From Pyxidicoccus trucidator (lineage in GTDB: Bacteria > Myxococcota > Myxococcia > Myxococcales > Myxococcaceae): DNA of 64,000 nucleotides. Below are positions 17,987-26,074 of this stretch, piece by piece. The stretch's first letter is position 1; each line of letters starts with the position of its first letter. The stretch is from the NCBI RefSeq assembly GCF_010894435.1, contig NZ_JAAIXZ010000035.1, forward strand, positions 1-64,000. The letters run 5' to 3'. A program made the translations under genes and the position numbers. The notes under the pieces are model-generated. The model saw only the letters and a list, made by a program, of their open reading frames with translations, ran no database searches and was not told the DNA's origin.

Positions 17987-18931
17987 ATGTCCCTGCGCTG
18001 GTCGCTCCTGTCCCTGCCGTTGTTGCTGTCCTCCCCGGCGCTCGCGGAGGACGGCGTCACCGTCCGCGTGCGCTGCATGGAGAAGTGCACCGTGGTCCTC
18101 GACGGGAAGCGGGGACTGCGGGTGACGGAGTCGACCTGGGAGTTCAAGGGCATCACCCCCGGCACGCGGCGGGTGGAGGCCACGGGCATGCTGGGCCGAC
18201 CGCTGGCCAGCGGCTTCGCGGCAATCCCAGACGTAGCCGAGGCGGGTGTCTTCCTCGCGCGCGACAAGCGCATCGTGGTGGAGCCGGGTAGCTCGCCCAC
18301 TCCCGGCACACCCGAGTGGGCGGTGGAGCGCAGCGCGAAGCCCCGGGCGAAGGCTGGGGGCGCGGAGTCGCTGGAGAAGAGCGTGGCCATCGTCCGCTGC
18401 CCGGAGGACTGCACGGTGTTGCTCGACGGACGCCGGGGCCAACGCCGCGACGGGCGCACGTGGGAGTTCAAGGACGTGGAGCCCGGACGACGGCGCGTGG
18501 AGGCCCACGGAGGGCTCTTCAACCGGCGCCTCTTCGTGGACTACGTGGAGTTGCCGGCCGGCGCCGAGGCCATGCTCTACGGTGACTCCAGGGGCAACGT
18601 GAAGCTCACGGACCACAAGAGCCTGGACGCGGTGGAGAGGGCCCGGAAGCGGGCGGGCCTGGGCGAGGCGTCCCACCTCAACGTGCGCTGCCAGAAGTCC
18701 TGCACGGTGTTGCTCGATGGCGAGCGCCGGAGTTCGAGCAGCGCGACGAGCGTGGTCATCACCGACGTGAAGCCCGGCTCGCATGACCTGGAGGTCGTCT
18801 TCGCGATTGGGAAGGGCCGCAAGCGCACCACGCTCGAAGTGCCCGCGAGCAGCGAGCTGTTCATCACCGCGTCGGAGAGCGGAGGGATTCAGGTGACGAA
18901 CACGAAGCCACAGGCGAGCACGGGTCCGTAG
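17987..18931 (+). CDS. Exported protein with three PEGA-like repeats
   Basis: This encodes about 314 residues. A signal peptide (MSLRWSLLSLPLLLSSPALAE) is followed by three homologous repeats starting at about residues 27, 132 and 229. Each opens with a CxxxC pair and a TVxLDG turn: CMEKCTVVLDGKRG, CPEDCTVLLDGRRG and CQKSCTVLLDGERR. Each then runs into (W/S)EFKxxxPGxRRVEA or an equivalent, the PEGA-type beta-sandwich hairpin. The paired Cys suggest a disulfide in the exported protein. It is divergent from the doxX gene. PEGA modules are thought to bind cell wall or surface layers; the role here is unknown. Confidence 0.65.
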   Translation: MSLRWSLLSLPLLLSSPALAEDGVTVRVRCMEKCTVVLDGKRGLRVTESTWEFKGITPGTRRVEATGMLGRPLASGFAAIPDVAEAGVFLARDKRIVVEPGSSPTPGTPEWAVERSAKPRAKAGGAESLEKSVAIVRCPEDCTVLLDGRRGQRRDGRTWEFKDVEPGRRRVEAHGGLFNRRLFVDYVELPAGAEAMLYGDSRGNVKLTDHKSLDAVERARKRAGLGEASHLNVRCQKSCTVLLDGERRSSSSATSVVITDVKPGSHDLEVVFAIGKGRKRTTLEVPASSELFITASESGGIQVTNTKPQASTGP

Positions 18932-18954
18932 GGTCCACGTGCCGTGTCCCGGGT

Positions 18955-19752
18955 TCAGTCCGAGGGAAGGGTAGGGCCGCGCTCGGCGAGCGGTGGGTCC
19001 ATCAGCGCGGCCACCTCCGTGGAGTAGCCGCCCGGGGCCTCACCGTGAACGATGAGCGGCGGGCGCACGGCGAGTCCCCGGTCACGGTCTCTCAGGGCTT
19101 GCACCAGGAAGCGCGTGGCCGGTGAGTCCACGCGCGAGTGCACGAAGCGCAGCACGGAAGGGTACAGCTTCGCCTGAGTCAGCAGGCCGAGCACCTCGGC
19201 CACTCGCGCGGCGGGGTACACGAGGCTCACGGTGCCTCCGGGCATCAGTGCGTACCGTGCCGCCGTCACCACGTCACCCGCGTCGCAGGACACCTCCGAC
19301 TTGGACACGGCGCGCTCGTCGTCTGGACTGCGCACTCCGGCGCCGGCCACGCGGAACGGTGGGTTGGACACCACGTGCGCGTAGCGGCCTCCGGGCACGA
19401 GCTCTCGCAGGCGTCTCAGGTCTCCCAGCAGCGGCCTCACGCGAGACTCGCAGTCATTGAGCGCCACGGCCCGCTCCAACCGTGCGTACACGGCGGGTTG
19501 GAGCTCCAGCGCATCCACGGGCCCGAAGCCGAACTGCTTCACCAGCAGGAAGGACACCACGCCGCTGCCCGCGCCGAGCTCCAGCATCGGCCCAGGAGTG
19601 CTGGTGCTCTCGGTGGCCGCGAAGTGCGCCAGCAGCACCACGTCCAGGGTGAAGCGGTAGCCGCTCCGTCGCTGCAGCACCCGCACCCCCGCCGTACCGA
19701 TGGAGTCGAGAGTCTCGTCCGGGGCGGGAATGGGCGGGGCGGGTTCGGACAT
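18955..19752 (-). CDS. trmN6: tRNA1(Val) adenine-N6 methyltransferase-like protein (TrmN6 family)
   Basis: This encodes about 265 residues. The order is the small MTase fold: a short leader, then GYRFTLDVVLLAHFAA, SAM motif LELGAGSGVVSFLLVKQFG, an acidic residue in PVDALELQ, and the catalytic NPPF motif in VVSNPPFRVAG. The family (YfiC) methylates N6 of A37 in tRNA1(Val). It sits directly downstream of an immunity gene, and its first 80 codons have a decayed duplicate at 21771-22013. The gene itself is full length. Alternative: another N6-adenine methyltransferase of the same fold. Confidence 0.8.
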   Translation of the reverse strand: MSEPAPPIPAPDETLDSIGTAGVRVLQRRSGYRFTLDVVLLAHFAATESTSTPGPMLELGAGSGVVSFLLVKQFGFGPVDALELQPAVYARLERAVALNDCESRVRPLLGDLRRLRELVPGGRYAHVVSNPPFRVAGAGVRSPDDERAVSKSEVSCDAGDVVTAARYALMPGGTVSLVYPAARVAEVLGLLTQAKLYPSVLRFVHSRVDSPATRFLVQALRDRDRGLAVRPPLIVHGEAPGGYSTEVAALMDPPLAERGPTLPSD

Positions 19753-19783
19753 GCGCGGCTCGCGAGGTGATGAGCGAGGGAGC

Positions 19784-20356
19784 CTACACCTCAGTGAACC
19801 TCATGCCGGTGGCGCCGGTGCGCTCCAGCGCCTCCTTGATGTCCTCAGGGACGATGAGGGCGATGGGCCAGCCCCAGGTGCGGAACACCTTCACGTCGCC
19901 GACCAGGGATTTGTCGATGCGCAGGCCGATGACGCTGCGATAGGTCCCCGTCTTCTCTGGCTGCCCATCCTCCGGCTTGAAGTACTTGACCTCTTCGCAG
20001 GCACTGTCATCGATGCACCTCACCAGCCGCGTGACGTTGAGGAGAAAGTACGGCTCGGGCTGACCTTCGACTTCTACTGGGAAGAGCTGCACGTCATCCG
20101 GTGCGAGTTCCGCGAACACGGATGCGACTTTCGGATGGATGATGGGGGTGACACCTACTGGCGTCAGGGAGAAATCCACCGCTCTACCGGAGCGATACAG
20201 CGGAATGCGGAGAGGTTCCCGGAACTCCACGGGGTGGCCCTCAGCGAATTGCCAGATGTCGTCGATTTCCTGGCCATGAAGGTCGGTGGGCTCGTCCGGG
20301 TACCAGCGGCCTGGGATGTAAAGGTTCTGATGGAGGTCGAAGTAGCGTACTGGCAT
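19784..20356 (-). CDS. Imm11-family immunity protein (SitI-like)
   Basis: This encodes about 190 residues. The ATG at 20356 lies two bases after the toxin stop with GGACAGGGA just upstream; the longer frame would overlap the toxin and is rejected. Sequence features of the Imm11/DUF1629 family are visible: an N-terminal MPVRYFDLHQNLYIPGRWYPDEP segment, FREPLRIPLYRSGRAVDFSLT, and a C-terminal GLRIDKSLVGDVKVFRTWGWPIALIVPEDIKEALERTGATGMRFTEV. No signal peptide, so it should neutralise the toxin in the cytoplasm. Position directly after a lipoprotein toxin matches the sitA-sitI order of myxobacterial outer-membrane-exchange toxins. A partial copy of its 3' half lies at 22045-22240. Confidence 0.85.
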   Translation of the reverse strand: MPVRYFDLHQNLYIPGRWYPDEPTDLHGQEIDDIWQFAEGHPVEFREPLRIPLYRSGRAVDFSLTPVGVTPIIHPKVASVFAELAPDDVQLFPVEVEGQPEPYFLLNVTRLVRCIDDSACEEVKYFKPEDGQPEKTGTYRSVIGLRIDKSLVGDVKVFRTWGWPIALIVPEDIKEALERTGATGMRFTEV

Positions 20357-20358
20357 GC

Positions 20359-21651
20359 CTATTCCCTGTCCTTCGTGACAAGGCGACGGAGCGGGCTTCG
20401 TGGCGTGAGGAGATCTTCCGACAACCTCTTCAACGCCTCGACCAGCATCTCTCGACATGTGGATGTGCTGCGACAATTCGCGAGCGCTCGCTGTATCCGA
20501 GCAAACACCGCTCGATGGTATGCCTCTGGATGAGGGCCCTCATGTCCTCGGATGCGTACCAGGTTGGCGGGGTCGTTCAGTGTCATGTCCGCCCTCCTGA
20601 AGAGCTTCTCGAACACCGGCGTCCAGGGTCCACCGTTCACCTCGGACTCGGTGTTCTTGTCCGTGCAGATGTGATGCACCTTCCCATCCGGGTCACCCCG
20701 GATTCCATCCGAGCCCATGACCACCATGGCCACCGCGCCCGGCGCGAGAGCGATGGCGACGCCTCCCTCTACCACCGCCACCGCACTCACCTGCTCGATG
20801 GCCGCGAGGTTCACCCCGAGCTGCGATGCACTCAGGGCCGCCGCCTGAGGGAAGCCCGGTAACACGGGCAGGCGGGACGCCAGCCCCGACGTCCCGCCAG
20901 TAACGCCCTTACCCACCACCAACGCCACCGCGAGCACGAAGACGCGGGCTCCCTGAGTACCCACCACCTGGCCGAAGTGCTCGCCAGCTTCTTCCAACTC
21001 CTGGAACGTGGTCGCCCTGTCCGCAGCCTGCTTCAGCGCGACGCACGCCTTCACGATGGCGACGAAGGCGTCGACTCCCAGGTACGCCAGCATTACCACC
21101 GCCACCACGGCCGCTGCCTTGGTGAAGACCGGCTCGGGGTTGGCCGCCAGTATCGCCCACGACACCAGCGCGGACACCACTACGGCCTTGAAGAAGGTGG
21201 GGTTGAGAGTCTCCTCCACCGCGTCCGCGATGCTCTCGTGCATCGGGTCCAGCGACAGACCCAGTGCCAGCGCCAGCCTGCTCCTGTCGTCGAAGCCGAG
21301 GCCGTTCTCCAACAGGGAGAGACAGTCGCCGGGCCCCTCATGCGCCCGGCACCACCGGCCATAGTCCTTGTGCAGCGTGCTCCGCAGCGCCCGGTCCAGG
21401 ATGCTGCCGCGAGTCGAAGCACGCACCAGCCACCCGGTGTCCGAAGGGCGCAAGGAGAGAGGCAGGTGCAGCACCAAGCGCGCGAGGGCCTTCTCGAAAT
21501 CCTCCGCGTCGACCTCGACGGAGCCTTCCGAGTCACGTGGCGTGTACTCCCGAAGCTGGCCGTTGCCCGTCTCCAGCCTCACGACTCGTGGGCTCGCACA
21601 GCCCACCATCAGCGCTATCAACAGCAGGGCCCACAGGCGTTTCGCCACCAC
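20359..21651 (-). CDS. SitA-like lipoprotein toxin with C-terminal AHH nuclease domain
   Basis: This encodes about 430 residues. The GTG at 21651 (or the adjacent GTG at 21648) has GGGAGG 5-8 bases upstream, while the longer frame back to 21696 has no such site. A lipoprotein signal (RLWALLLIALMVGC) gives a lipid-modified Cys at about residue 18. The N-terminal half includes a hydrophobic multi-helix stretch (FKAVVVSALVSWAILAA, AAAVVAVVMLAYLGVDAFVAIVKA, VFVLAVALVVGKGV), as expected of a translocation-competent delivery module. The last 105 residues fit the AHH HNH-type nuclease: VHHICTDKN near residue 326, then MTLNDPANLVRIRGHEGPHPEAYHRAV with His 370, 374 and 379. Together with the adjacent Imm11 gene this looks like a SitA/SitI system, delivered between kin cells by TraA-dependent outer-membrane exchange in Myxococcus. 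The nuclease family is inferred from motif pattern, not a search. Confidence 0.85.
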   Translation of the reverse strand: MVAKRLWALLLIALMVGCASPRVVRLETGNGQLREYTPRDSEGSVEVDAEDFEKALARLVLHLPLSLRPSDTGWLVRASTRGSILDRALRSTLHKDYGRWCRAHEGPGDCLSLLENGLGFDDRSRLALALGLSLDPMHESIADAVEETLNPTFFKAVVVSALVSWAILAANPEPVFTKAAAVVAVVMLAYLGVDAFVAIVKACVALKQAADRATTFQELEEAGEHFGQVVGTQGARVFVLAVALVVGKGVTGGTSGLASRLPVLPGFPQAAALSASQLGVNLAAIEQVSAVAVVEGGVAIALAPGAVAMVVMGSDGIRGDPDGKVHHICTDKNTESEVNGGPWTPVFEKLFRRADMTLNDPANLVRIRGHEGPHPEAYHRAVFARIQRALANCRSTSTCREMLVEALKRLSEDLLTPRSPLRRLVTKDRE

Positions 21652-21683
21652 GCGTGCCTCCCTGGGCTCAAGGGCCCTACGGG

Positions 21684-22013
21684 TCATGCGAGGCACGAAA
21701 GCACCAGCGGAGCTGCCGGGTCGATGGTGGAGAACCGCACTGCCTGGAGGACACGTACCGCGTACCGCGACTCCAGCGCATCCACGGGCCGGAGGCCGAA
21801 CTGCTTCACGAGCAGGAAGGACACCACGCCGCTGCCCGCGCCGAGTTCCAGCATCGGCCCGGGAGTGCTCCCGCCTTCCGTCGCAGCGAAGTGCGCCAGC
21901 AGCACCGCGTCCAGGGTGAAGCGGTAGCCGTTCCGCCGCCGCAGCACCCCCGCCGTGCCGATGGAGTCAAGCGTCCCGTCCGGGGCGGGACTGGGCGGGG
22001 TGGGCCCGGACAT
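21684..22013 (-). pseudogene. Truncated duplicate of the trmN6 5' end
   Basis: From MSGPTPPSPAPDGTLDSIGTAGV through PMLELGAGSGVVSFLLVKQFG to PVDALES this frame matches the first 82 residues of the full trmN6 at 18955-19752. Beyond 21771 (toward lower coordinates) the match stops and an unrelated 28-residue tail follows, without the NPPF motif. The fragment contains the SAM-binding loop but lacks the catalytic half, so it cannot be an active methyltransferase. It lies just upstream of the toxin gene. Alignable block: 21771-22240 corresponds to 19504-19978. Confidence 0.85.
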
Positions 22014-22044
22014 GCGCGGCTCGCGGAGTGATGAGCGCTGGAGC

Positions 22045-22296
22045 CTACACCTCAGTGAACTTCATGCCGGTGGCACCGGTGCGCTCCAGCGCCTCCTTGA
22101 TGTTCTCAGGGACGGTGAGGGCGATGGTCCACCCCCAGGTGCGAAACACCTTCACGTCGCCTGCCTGGGACTTGTCGATGCGCAGGCCGAGGACGCTGCG
22201 ATAGGTCCCCCGTCTTCTCTGGCTGCCCATCCTCCGGCTTCCTTCCTCCGCGTCGACCGTGATGGAGCCTTTCGAGGTCCGTGGCGTGTACTCCAT
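22045..22296 (-). pseudogene. Fused remnants of a second toxin 5' end and immunity 3' end
   Basis: The frame reads MEYTPRTSKGSITVDAEE, which corresponds to the toxin segment REYTPRDSEGSVEVDAED, then runs into TYRSVLGLRIDKS and ends IKEALERTGATGMKFTEV, the C-terminus of the Imm11 protein at 19784. The DNA shows the same: 22245-22294 matches toxin 21501-21550, and 22045-22240 matches immunity DNA 19784-19978. One extra C near 22211 (five Cs instead of four) puts the join out of the original frame. The middle of both genes is deleted. It is the scar of a second sitAI cassette, not a functional gene. Confidence 0.8.
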
Positions 22297-22379
22297 TCAC
22301 CGGCTCCCCCAAGGCGGGTCGCTTCCCAGAACCCTGTGCAGCCAGGCGGTCTGGTCCCTGCCGAACCGCTCCAATCTCC

Positions 22380-22454
22380 GCATCAATTGATGCATTCTCC
22401 GCACTAAATAGTGCAATAGATTGTATCTTATCCGGCTTTAGAGCCAATAGATTG
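22380..22454 (+). promoter_or_regulatory. hipBA control region with paired palindromes
   Basis: This AT-rich block before hipB contains two perfect 14-bp palindromes: GCATCAATTGATGC at 22380-22393 and GCACTAAATAGTGC at 22401-22414. Their centres are 21 bases apart, two helix turns. Both share GCA and TGC ends. Two copies of CAATAGATTG (itself CAAT-AG-ATTG) lie at 22414-22423 and 22445-22454. HipB proteins bind palindromic operators, so autoregulation is likely. The ATG of hipB follows at 22457. Confidence 0.65.
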
Positions 22455-22456
22455 AA

Positions 22457-22804
22457 ATGCCCCGACAGAACCTTACTTCCGACACGGCACCCGCCGCAGT
22501 GGTCCGCGCGGTCACCCGCCTGGGCCAGAACATCGCGAGAGCACGGATCCGACGAGGCCTGAGGCAGGTGGACCTCGCGAAGAAGACGGGTCTGGCGCCC
22601 GGGACCCTCAAGCGCATCGAGGAGGGCAGTCCCACCACCGCACTCAGCGCCTACTTCACCGTGCTATGGGCCCTGGGGCTTGAGCGCGAGTTCGAGAACC
22701 TCGCTTCACCCGACCATGACGAGGAGGGAAAGACGCTCGAGCTGGCGCGCCAGTCCCAGCGTGTGCGCCCCAAGGGCGCGGGAGACCTCGATGCCGACTT
22801 CTGA
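22457..22804 (+). CDS. hipB: HipB-like XRE antitoxin
   Basis: This encodes about 115 residues. An XRE helix-turn-helix at roughly residues 20-78 reads RLGQNIARARIRRGLRQVDLAKKTGLAPGTLKRIEEGSPTTALSAYFTVLWALGLE. The tail (TLELARQSQRVRPKGAGDLDADF) is charged and probably flexible, where HipB-type antitoxins contact the kinase. The stop lies inside the hipA start region (14-base overlap), so the pair is translationally coupled. The upstream palindromes are probable operators. Known role: DNA-binding antitoxin that represses the operon and holds HipA inactive. Confidence 0.85.
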   Translation: MPRQNLTSDTAPAAVVRAVTRLGQNIARARIRRGLRQVDLAKKTGLAPGTLKRIEEGSPTTALSAYFTVLWALGLEREFENLASPDHDEEGKTLELARQSQRVRPKGAGDLDADF

Positions 22805-24038
22805 TGTCGCCAGCTGCTACGTGTACATCCAGTTCCCGGAGTCCATGGAGGTCGTCACCTGCGGGCGCTTCGTGCAGCAGGGCGACGTCGGACGCTTTGT
22901 CTACGGCAACAGCTACCTGGCCCACCCTCGCGCAATCGAGCTGGAGAAGTTCGAGCTTCCCCTGCGTCCAGGTACCTTCGAGACGGCCAGGCTCGGCGGC
23001 ATCTTCGGAGCCCTGAGAGATTCCTCCCCCGATGCATGGGGACGCAGGGTCATTGAACGCCAGCTGGGACGTGTAGACCTCACCGAGGTCGACTTCCTCC
23101 TCCACTCCCCTGAGGACAGGGCAGGAGCACTGTCCTTTGGCGAGAGCACCACGCCACCCGCACCCGTTCATCGGTTCAACAAGGTGCTCCAGTTGGCGTT
23201 CCTGCTCCAGGAAGTCGAACGCATCGAGCAGGGTCTGCCGCCATCCGCTGAACAGGTCAGCGACCTGGTGAACCCAGGCAGCTCCATGGGAGGCGCCCGC
23301 CCCAAGAATGTCGTCGAGGACGACGAGGGATTGTGGGTCGCCAAGTTCCCGGCCCGAGGTGACCGCTGGAACAACGCGGCGGTCGAAGGCGGCATGCTGA
23401 GGCTCGCCAGCGAGTGCGGCCTGAGAGCCGCCCACGGCAAGCTCACCTCCGTCGCGGGCCGGGACGTTCTCCTGGTGCGCCGGTTCGACCGGAAACGCGT
23501 CGGTGAAGGATACCTGCGGCACCGCATGGTCAGTGCCCTGACGGTGCTCCGAGCCGATGAGCACCCGCAGGACCGTTCGAAGTGGTCCTACATCCTGCTG
23601 GCGGACGAGCTGAAGCGCTGGGTCGCCAACCCGGACGAGGACCTGCGAGAGCTGTTCTCCCGCATGGTGTTCAACGCGCTCATCTCGAACATTGATGACC
23701 ATCCCCGAAACCATGCACTCATCGCCGCGGGTTCGGAATGGAGCCTCTCCCCAGCCTACGACCTCACGCCGATGCCGCAGGCCAGCACCGAGCGAGACCT
23801 GGCGATGGAAGTGGGCAGCGCGCAGCACCGCCGAGCCAACCGCCAGAACCTCTTGAGCGATTGCGGCCGGTTCCGCCTGTCGAGAGAAGAAGCCACCCAT
23901 CTCATCGACAAGATGAAGGCGCTCGTCTCAGCCCGCTGGCGTGAAGTCGTGAAGGAGTGCGGTGGCACCGAGGCCGACTTGAAGGCCATCGAGCGCGCGT
24001 TCGACTACGCAGGCTTCGAGTACCTCCCGGGCGACTGA
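22791..24038 (+). CDS. hipA: HipA-like Ser/Thr kinase toxin
   Basis: This encodes about 415 residues. The ATG at 22791 starts MPTSDVASCYVYIQFPES, matching the usual HipA N-terminal domain; earlier in-frame starts give non-protein-like sequence. Kinase motifs are intact: P-loop GSSMGGARPK at 163-172, ATP-binding Lys in WVAKFP near 185, catalytic NIDDHPRN at 300-307 and AYDLTPMP near 322-329. The family phosphorylates a protein such as GltX and induces dormancy. It overlaps hipB. A strong hairpin follows at 24044. No truncation is seen, so the toxin should be functional. Confidence 0.88.
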   Translation: MPTSDVASCYVYIQFPESMEVVTCGRFVQQGDVGRFVYGNSYLAHPRAIELEKFELPLRPGTFETARLGGIFGALRDSSPDAWGRRVIERQLGRVDLTEVDFLLHSPEDRAGALSFGESTTPPAPVHRFNKVLQLAFLLQEVERIEQGLPPSAEQVSDLVNPGSSMGGARPKNVVEDDEGLWVAKFPARGDRWNNAAVEGGMLRLASECGLRAAHGKLTSVAGRDVLLVRRFDRKRVGEGYLRHRMVSALTVLRADEHPQDRSKWSYILLADELKRWVANPDEDLRELFSRMVFNALISNIDDHPRNHALIAAGSEWSLSPAYDLTPMPQASTERDLAMEVGSAQHRRANRQNLLSDCGRFRLSREEATHLIDKMKALVSARWREVVKECGGTEADLKAIERAFDYAGFEYLPGD

Positions 24039-24043
24039 GAAGA

Positions 24044-24076
24044 ACGGCGGGCCGCATCGAGACTCCGGCCCGCCGT
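24044..24076. terminator. Bidirectional terminator between hipA and the esterase gene
   Basis: A perfect 10-bp stem joins 24044-24053 (ACGGCGGGCC) and 24067-24076 (GGCCCGCCGT) around a 13-base loop, between convergent stops. Confidence 0.6.
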
Positions 24077-24088
24077 CCGCACCTCACG

Positions 24089-25972
24089 TTACGGCGTGTA
24101 CACGACGGTCAGCGTGGCGCCCGTCCCGTCCCTGACGAACAGGTACTGCGTCGCCGTCTGGTTCCCCGTGAAGCGCAGCCGCAGCTGCGTCTTCCCCGTC
24201 CGGTTGACGGAGGAGAGCCCCGCGCCGCTGAAGTCCGCCGACGCCTTCGCGCCCGTCGTGAACTTGCCGATGCTCGCCACGTCGCTCGCGCTCGCCGCGG
24301 CGGCCCAGTCCGCCGTCTCCGTGGTGGAGGCGTTGAACGTACCGTTCTTCACGTCGATGACCAGCGTGTTCCCAGCAGGCGTGGACCACGGGTCACCCGA
24401 GCCCGACGAGTACGTCACCGTCAGGTACGCGCGGGTAATCGTCGCGGTGTCGGGGATGCTCGACGTGTCGAAGGACAGAAACGAGCGGTTGTACTTCCCA
24501 TCCGTGCCTCGCCCCAGCGCCAGGCCCGTGAGCGTGCCGAGCGCCGGCGCACTGCCATCCGCGTTCGCCTTCAGGTAGCCGTCATCCGCCGTGACGCTGG
24601 TGAAGTTGACCGTAACGGGCGTCGGCGTGCCGCTGTTGCTCACGGTGACGCTCGTGTCGCTGTCCGTCGCCTGGTTCCCCGCCGCGTCGTACGCCCGAGC
24701 GCCCAGCGTGTGCGAGCCATTCGAGACGCTGGCGCTGTTCCACGCAAACTCGTACGGCGCCGCCGAGTCCGAGCCCACGGGGCTGCCGTCCACCAGGAAC
24801 TCCACCCGCGACACACCCCCCGCGTCCGAGGCGCTCGCCGTGAGGGTGACGGTGCCAGTCACCGTGGAGCCGTTGGCCGGCGCCGTCACGTTCACCGTGG
24901 GCGGGGTGGTGTCACCCGGGGTGACGGCCCCCGTGAGCCCGAAGAACTGCGCCTGGTAGTAGACGGCGCAGATATTCACGTCGCTGAGGTACGCGCCGAT
25001 GGCGCCGCAGGCCGTGCTGCCACCCGGGAAGCTGTACTGCGCGTCGATGGCCACGCCGTGGCCCATGTTGGTGAGCTCCCACGTCTCCACCAGCGCCGTG
25101 CCCGAGCCGTTGCGGTACACCTTGTGCGGGAAGCCCGCCACCGTCTCCGTGGTGTCCGCCGTCTGGTCGATGCCGTGGACGTTGGTCCACTGCTCCATCG
25201 CCTCGGTCATGTTCATCGGGCGCACCGTGAAGTCGCTGGTGCCGTGCCAGAGGGAGACGCGAGGACGCGCCCCCGTGTAGCCCGTGTTGGCGCTGCGCAC
25301 GAGGTCACCCCAGGCGGCCGGCGTCTTGTCCACGCCCGGGTTCATGCAGTTGAAGCCCTCGTTGGACGAGAGGGCACACCGGTACGGGCCTCCCGCGTTG
25401 ATGGAGCCCGCGGAGAAGACGTCCGGGTAGGCGGCGAGCAGCGCCGGCGCCATGTACGCACCGGCCGAGAAGCCAGCGACGTACACGCGCGACGAATCAA
25501 TGGAGTACGCGGCCTTCATCGCATCCACCATCTGGATGATGGAGAGCGCCTCGCCCTGACCCCGGGAGATGTCTCCGGACAGGAACCAGTTGAAGCAGCT
25601 CGCGCTGTTGTTGGCGCCCTGCTGCTGCGGATAGACGGCGTAGAACTTGTAGTGGTTGGCCGCCGCCGACCAGCCGCTGCCCTCCATGCCCGCGGCCGTC
25701 TGCGTGCAGCCGTGCAGCACCACCACGAGCGGCGCGTTGGCGGGCATGCCCGTCGGGACATGGCGGTACATCAACAGGTTGCCCGGGTTGGTGCCGAAGC
25801 CCGTCACCTGCGTCAGGGGACTCCGCGTCTCCTGTAGCTCGGGCGCGGCTTCTGGCTCCGGAACTTCCTCGGAGGAACCACAACCCGCGCTGCTCAAGAG
25901 CAGGAGCGCCGCGAGGCGCAATCCGGGGAACCGCGAGCACAACCGTGAACGGCTGGGGCGTTGCGTGTGCAT
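24089..25972 (-). CDS. Secreted PHB-depolymerase-type esterase lipoprotein with Ig-like and DNRLRE-like domains
   Basis: This encodes about 627 residues. I used the ATG at 25972, which has GGGAGG upstream and begins MHTQRPSRSR; the lipobox SSAGC gives a lipidated Cys near residue 31. The esterase part (about 60-330) is the LpqC/PHB-depolymerase family: VVVLHGCTQTAAGM (oxyanion), VAGFSAGAYMAPAL (nucleophile Ser), HGTSDFTV (acid) and MGHG (His). An Ig-like Big module follows (PPTVNVTAPANGSTVTGTVTLTASASDAGGVSRVEFLVDG). A C-terminal jelly-roll-like domain (LKANADGS ... DTSSIPDTATITRAYLTVTYSSG ... TQLRLRFTGNQTATQYLFV) resembles DNRLRE/CBM-like binding modules. It probably degrades polyester or feruloyl esters outside the cell. 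Confidence 0.82.
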   Translation of the reverse strand: MHTQRPSRSRLCSRFPGLRLAALLLLSSAGCGSSEEVPEPEAAPELQETRSPLTQVTGFGTNPGNLLMYRHVPTGMPANAPLVVVLHGCTQTAAGMEGSGWSAAANHYKFYAVYPQQQGANNSASCFNWFLSGDISRGQGEALSIIQMVDAMKAAYSIDSSRVYVAGFSAGAYMAPALLAAYPDVFSAGSINAGGPYRCALSSNEGFNCMNPGVDKTPAAWGDLVRSANTGYTGARPRVSLWHGTSDFTVRPMNMTEAMEQWTNVHGIDQTADTTETVAGFPHKVYRNGSGTALVETWELTNMGHGVAIDAQYSFPGGSTACGAIGAYLSDVNICAVYYQAQFFGLTGAVTPGDTTPPTVNVTAPANGSTVTGTVTLTASASDAGGVSRVEFLVDGSPVGSDSAAPYEFAWNSASVSNGSHTLGARAYDAAGNQATDSDTSVTVSNSGTPTPVTVNFTSVTADDGYLKANADGSAPALGTLTGLALGRGTDGKYNRSFLSFDTSSIPDTATITRAYLTVTYSSGSGDPWSTPAGNTLVIDVKNGTFNASTTETADWAAAASASDVASIGKFTTGAKASADFSGAGLSSVNRTGKTQLRLRFTGNQTATQYLFVRDGTGATLTVVYTP

Positions 25973-26074
25973 GGTGCCTCCCGGGCCGCCACTGGGGGGA
26001 ATGAAGGCGGCCGCGGGGCGAGACCTGACTCCCCACCACTCAGGCATTCAAGGCGCGATGCGTCGCCGGACGCA

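Noticed and set aside
20356..20476. Longer N-terminus for the immunity protein
   Set aside because: It would overlap the toxin's end by 40 codons and has no ribosome site. The internal ATG has one.
23957..25837. 626-residue plus-strand frame over the esterase
   Set aside because: It is Arg/His/Gly-rich shadow sequence. The minus-strand esterase has the full catalytic triad.
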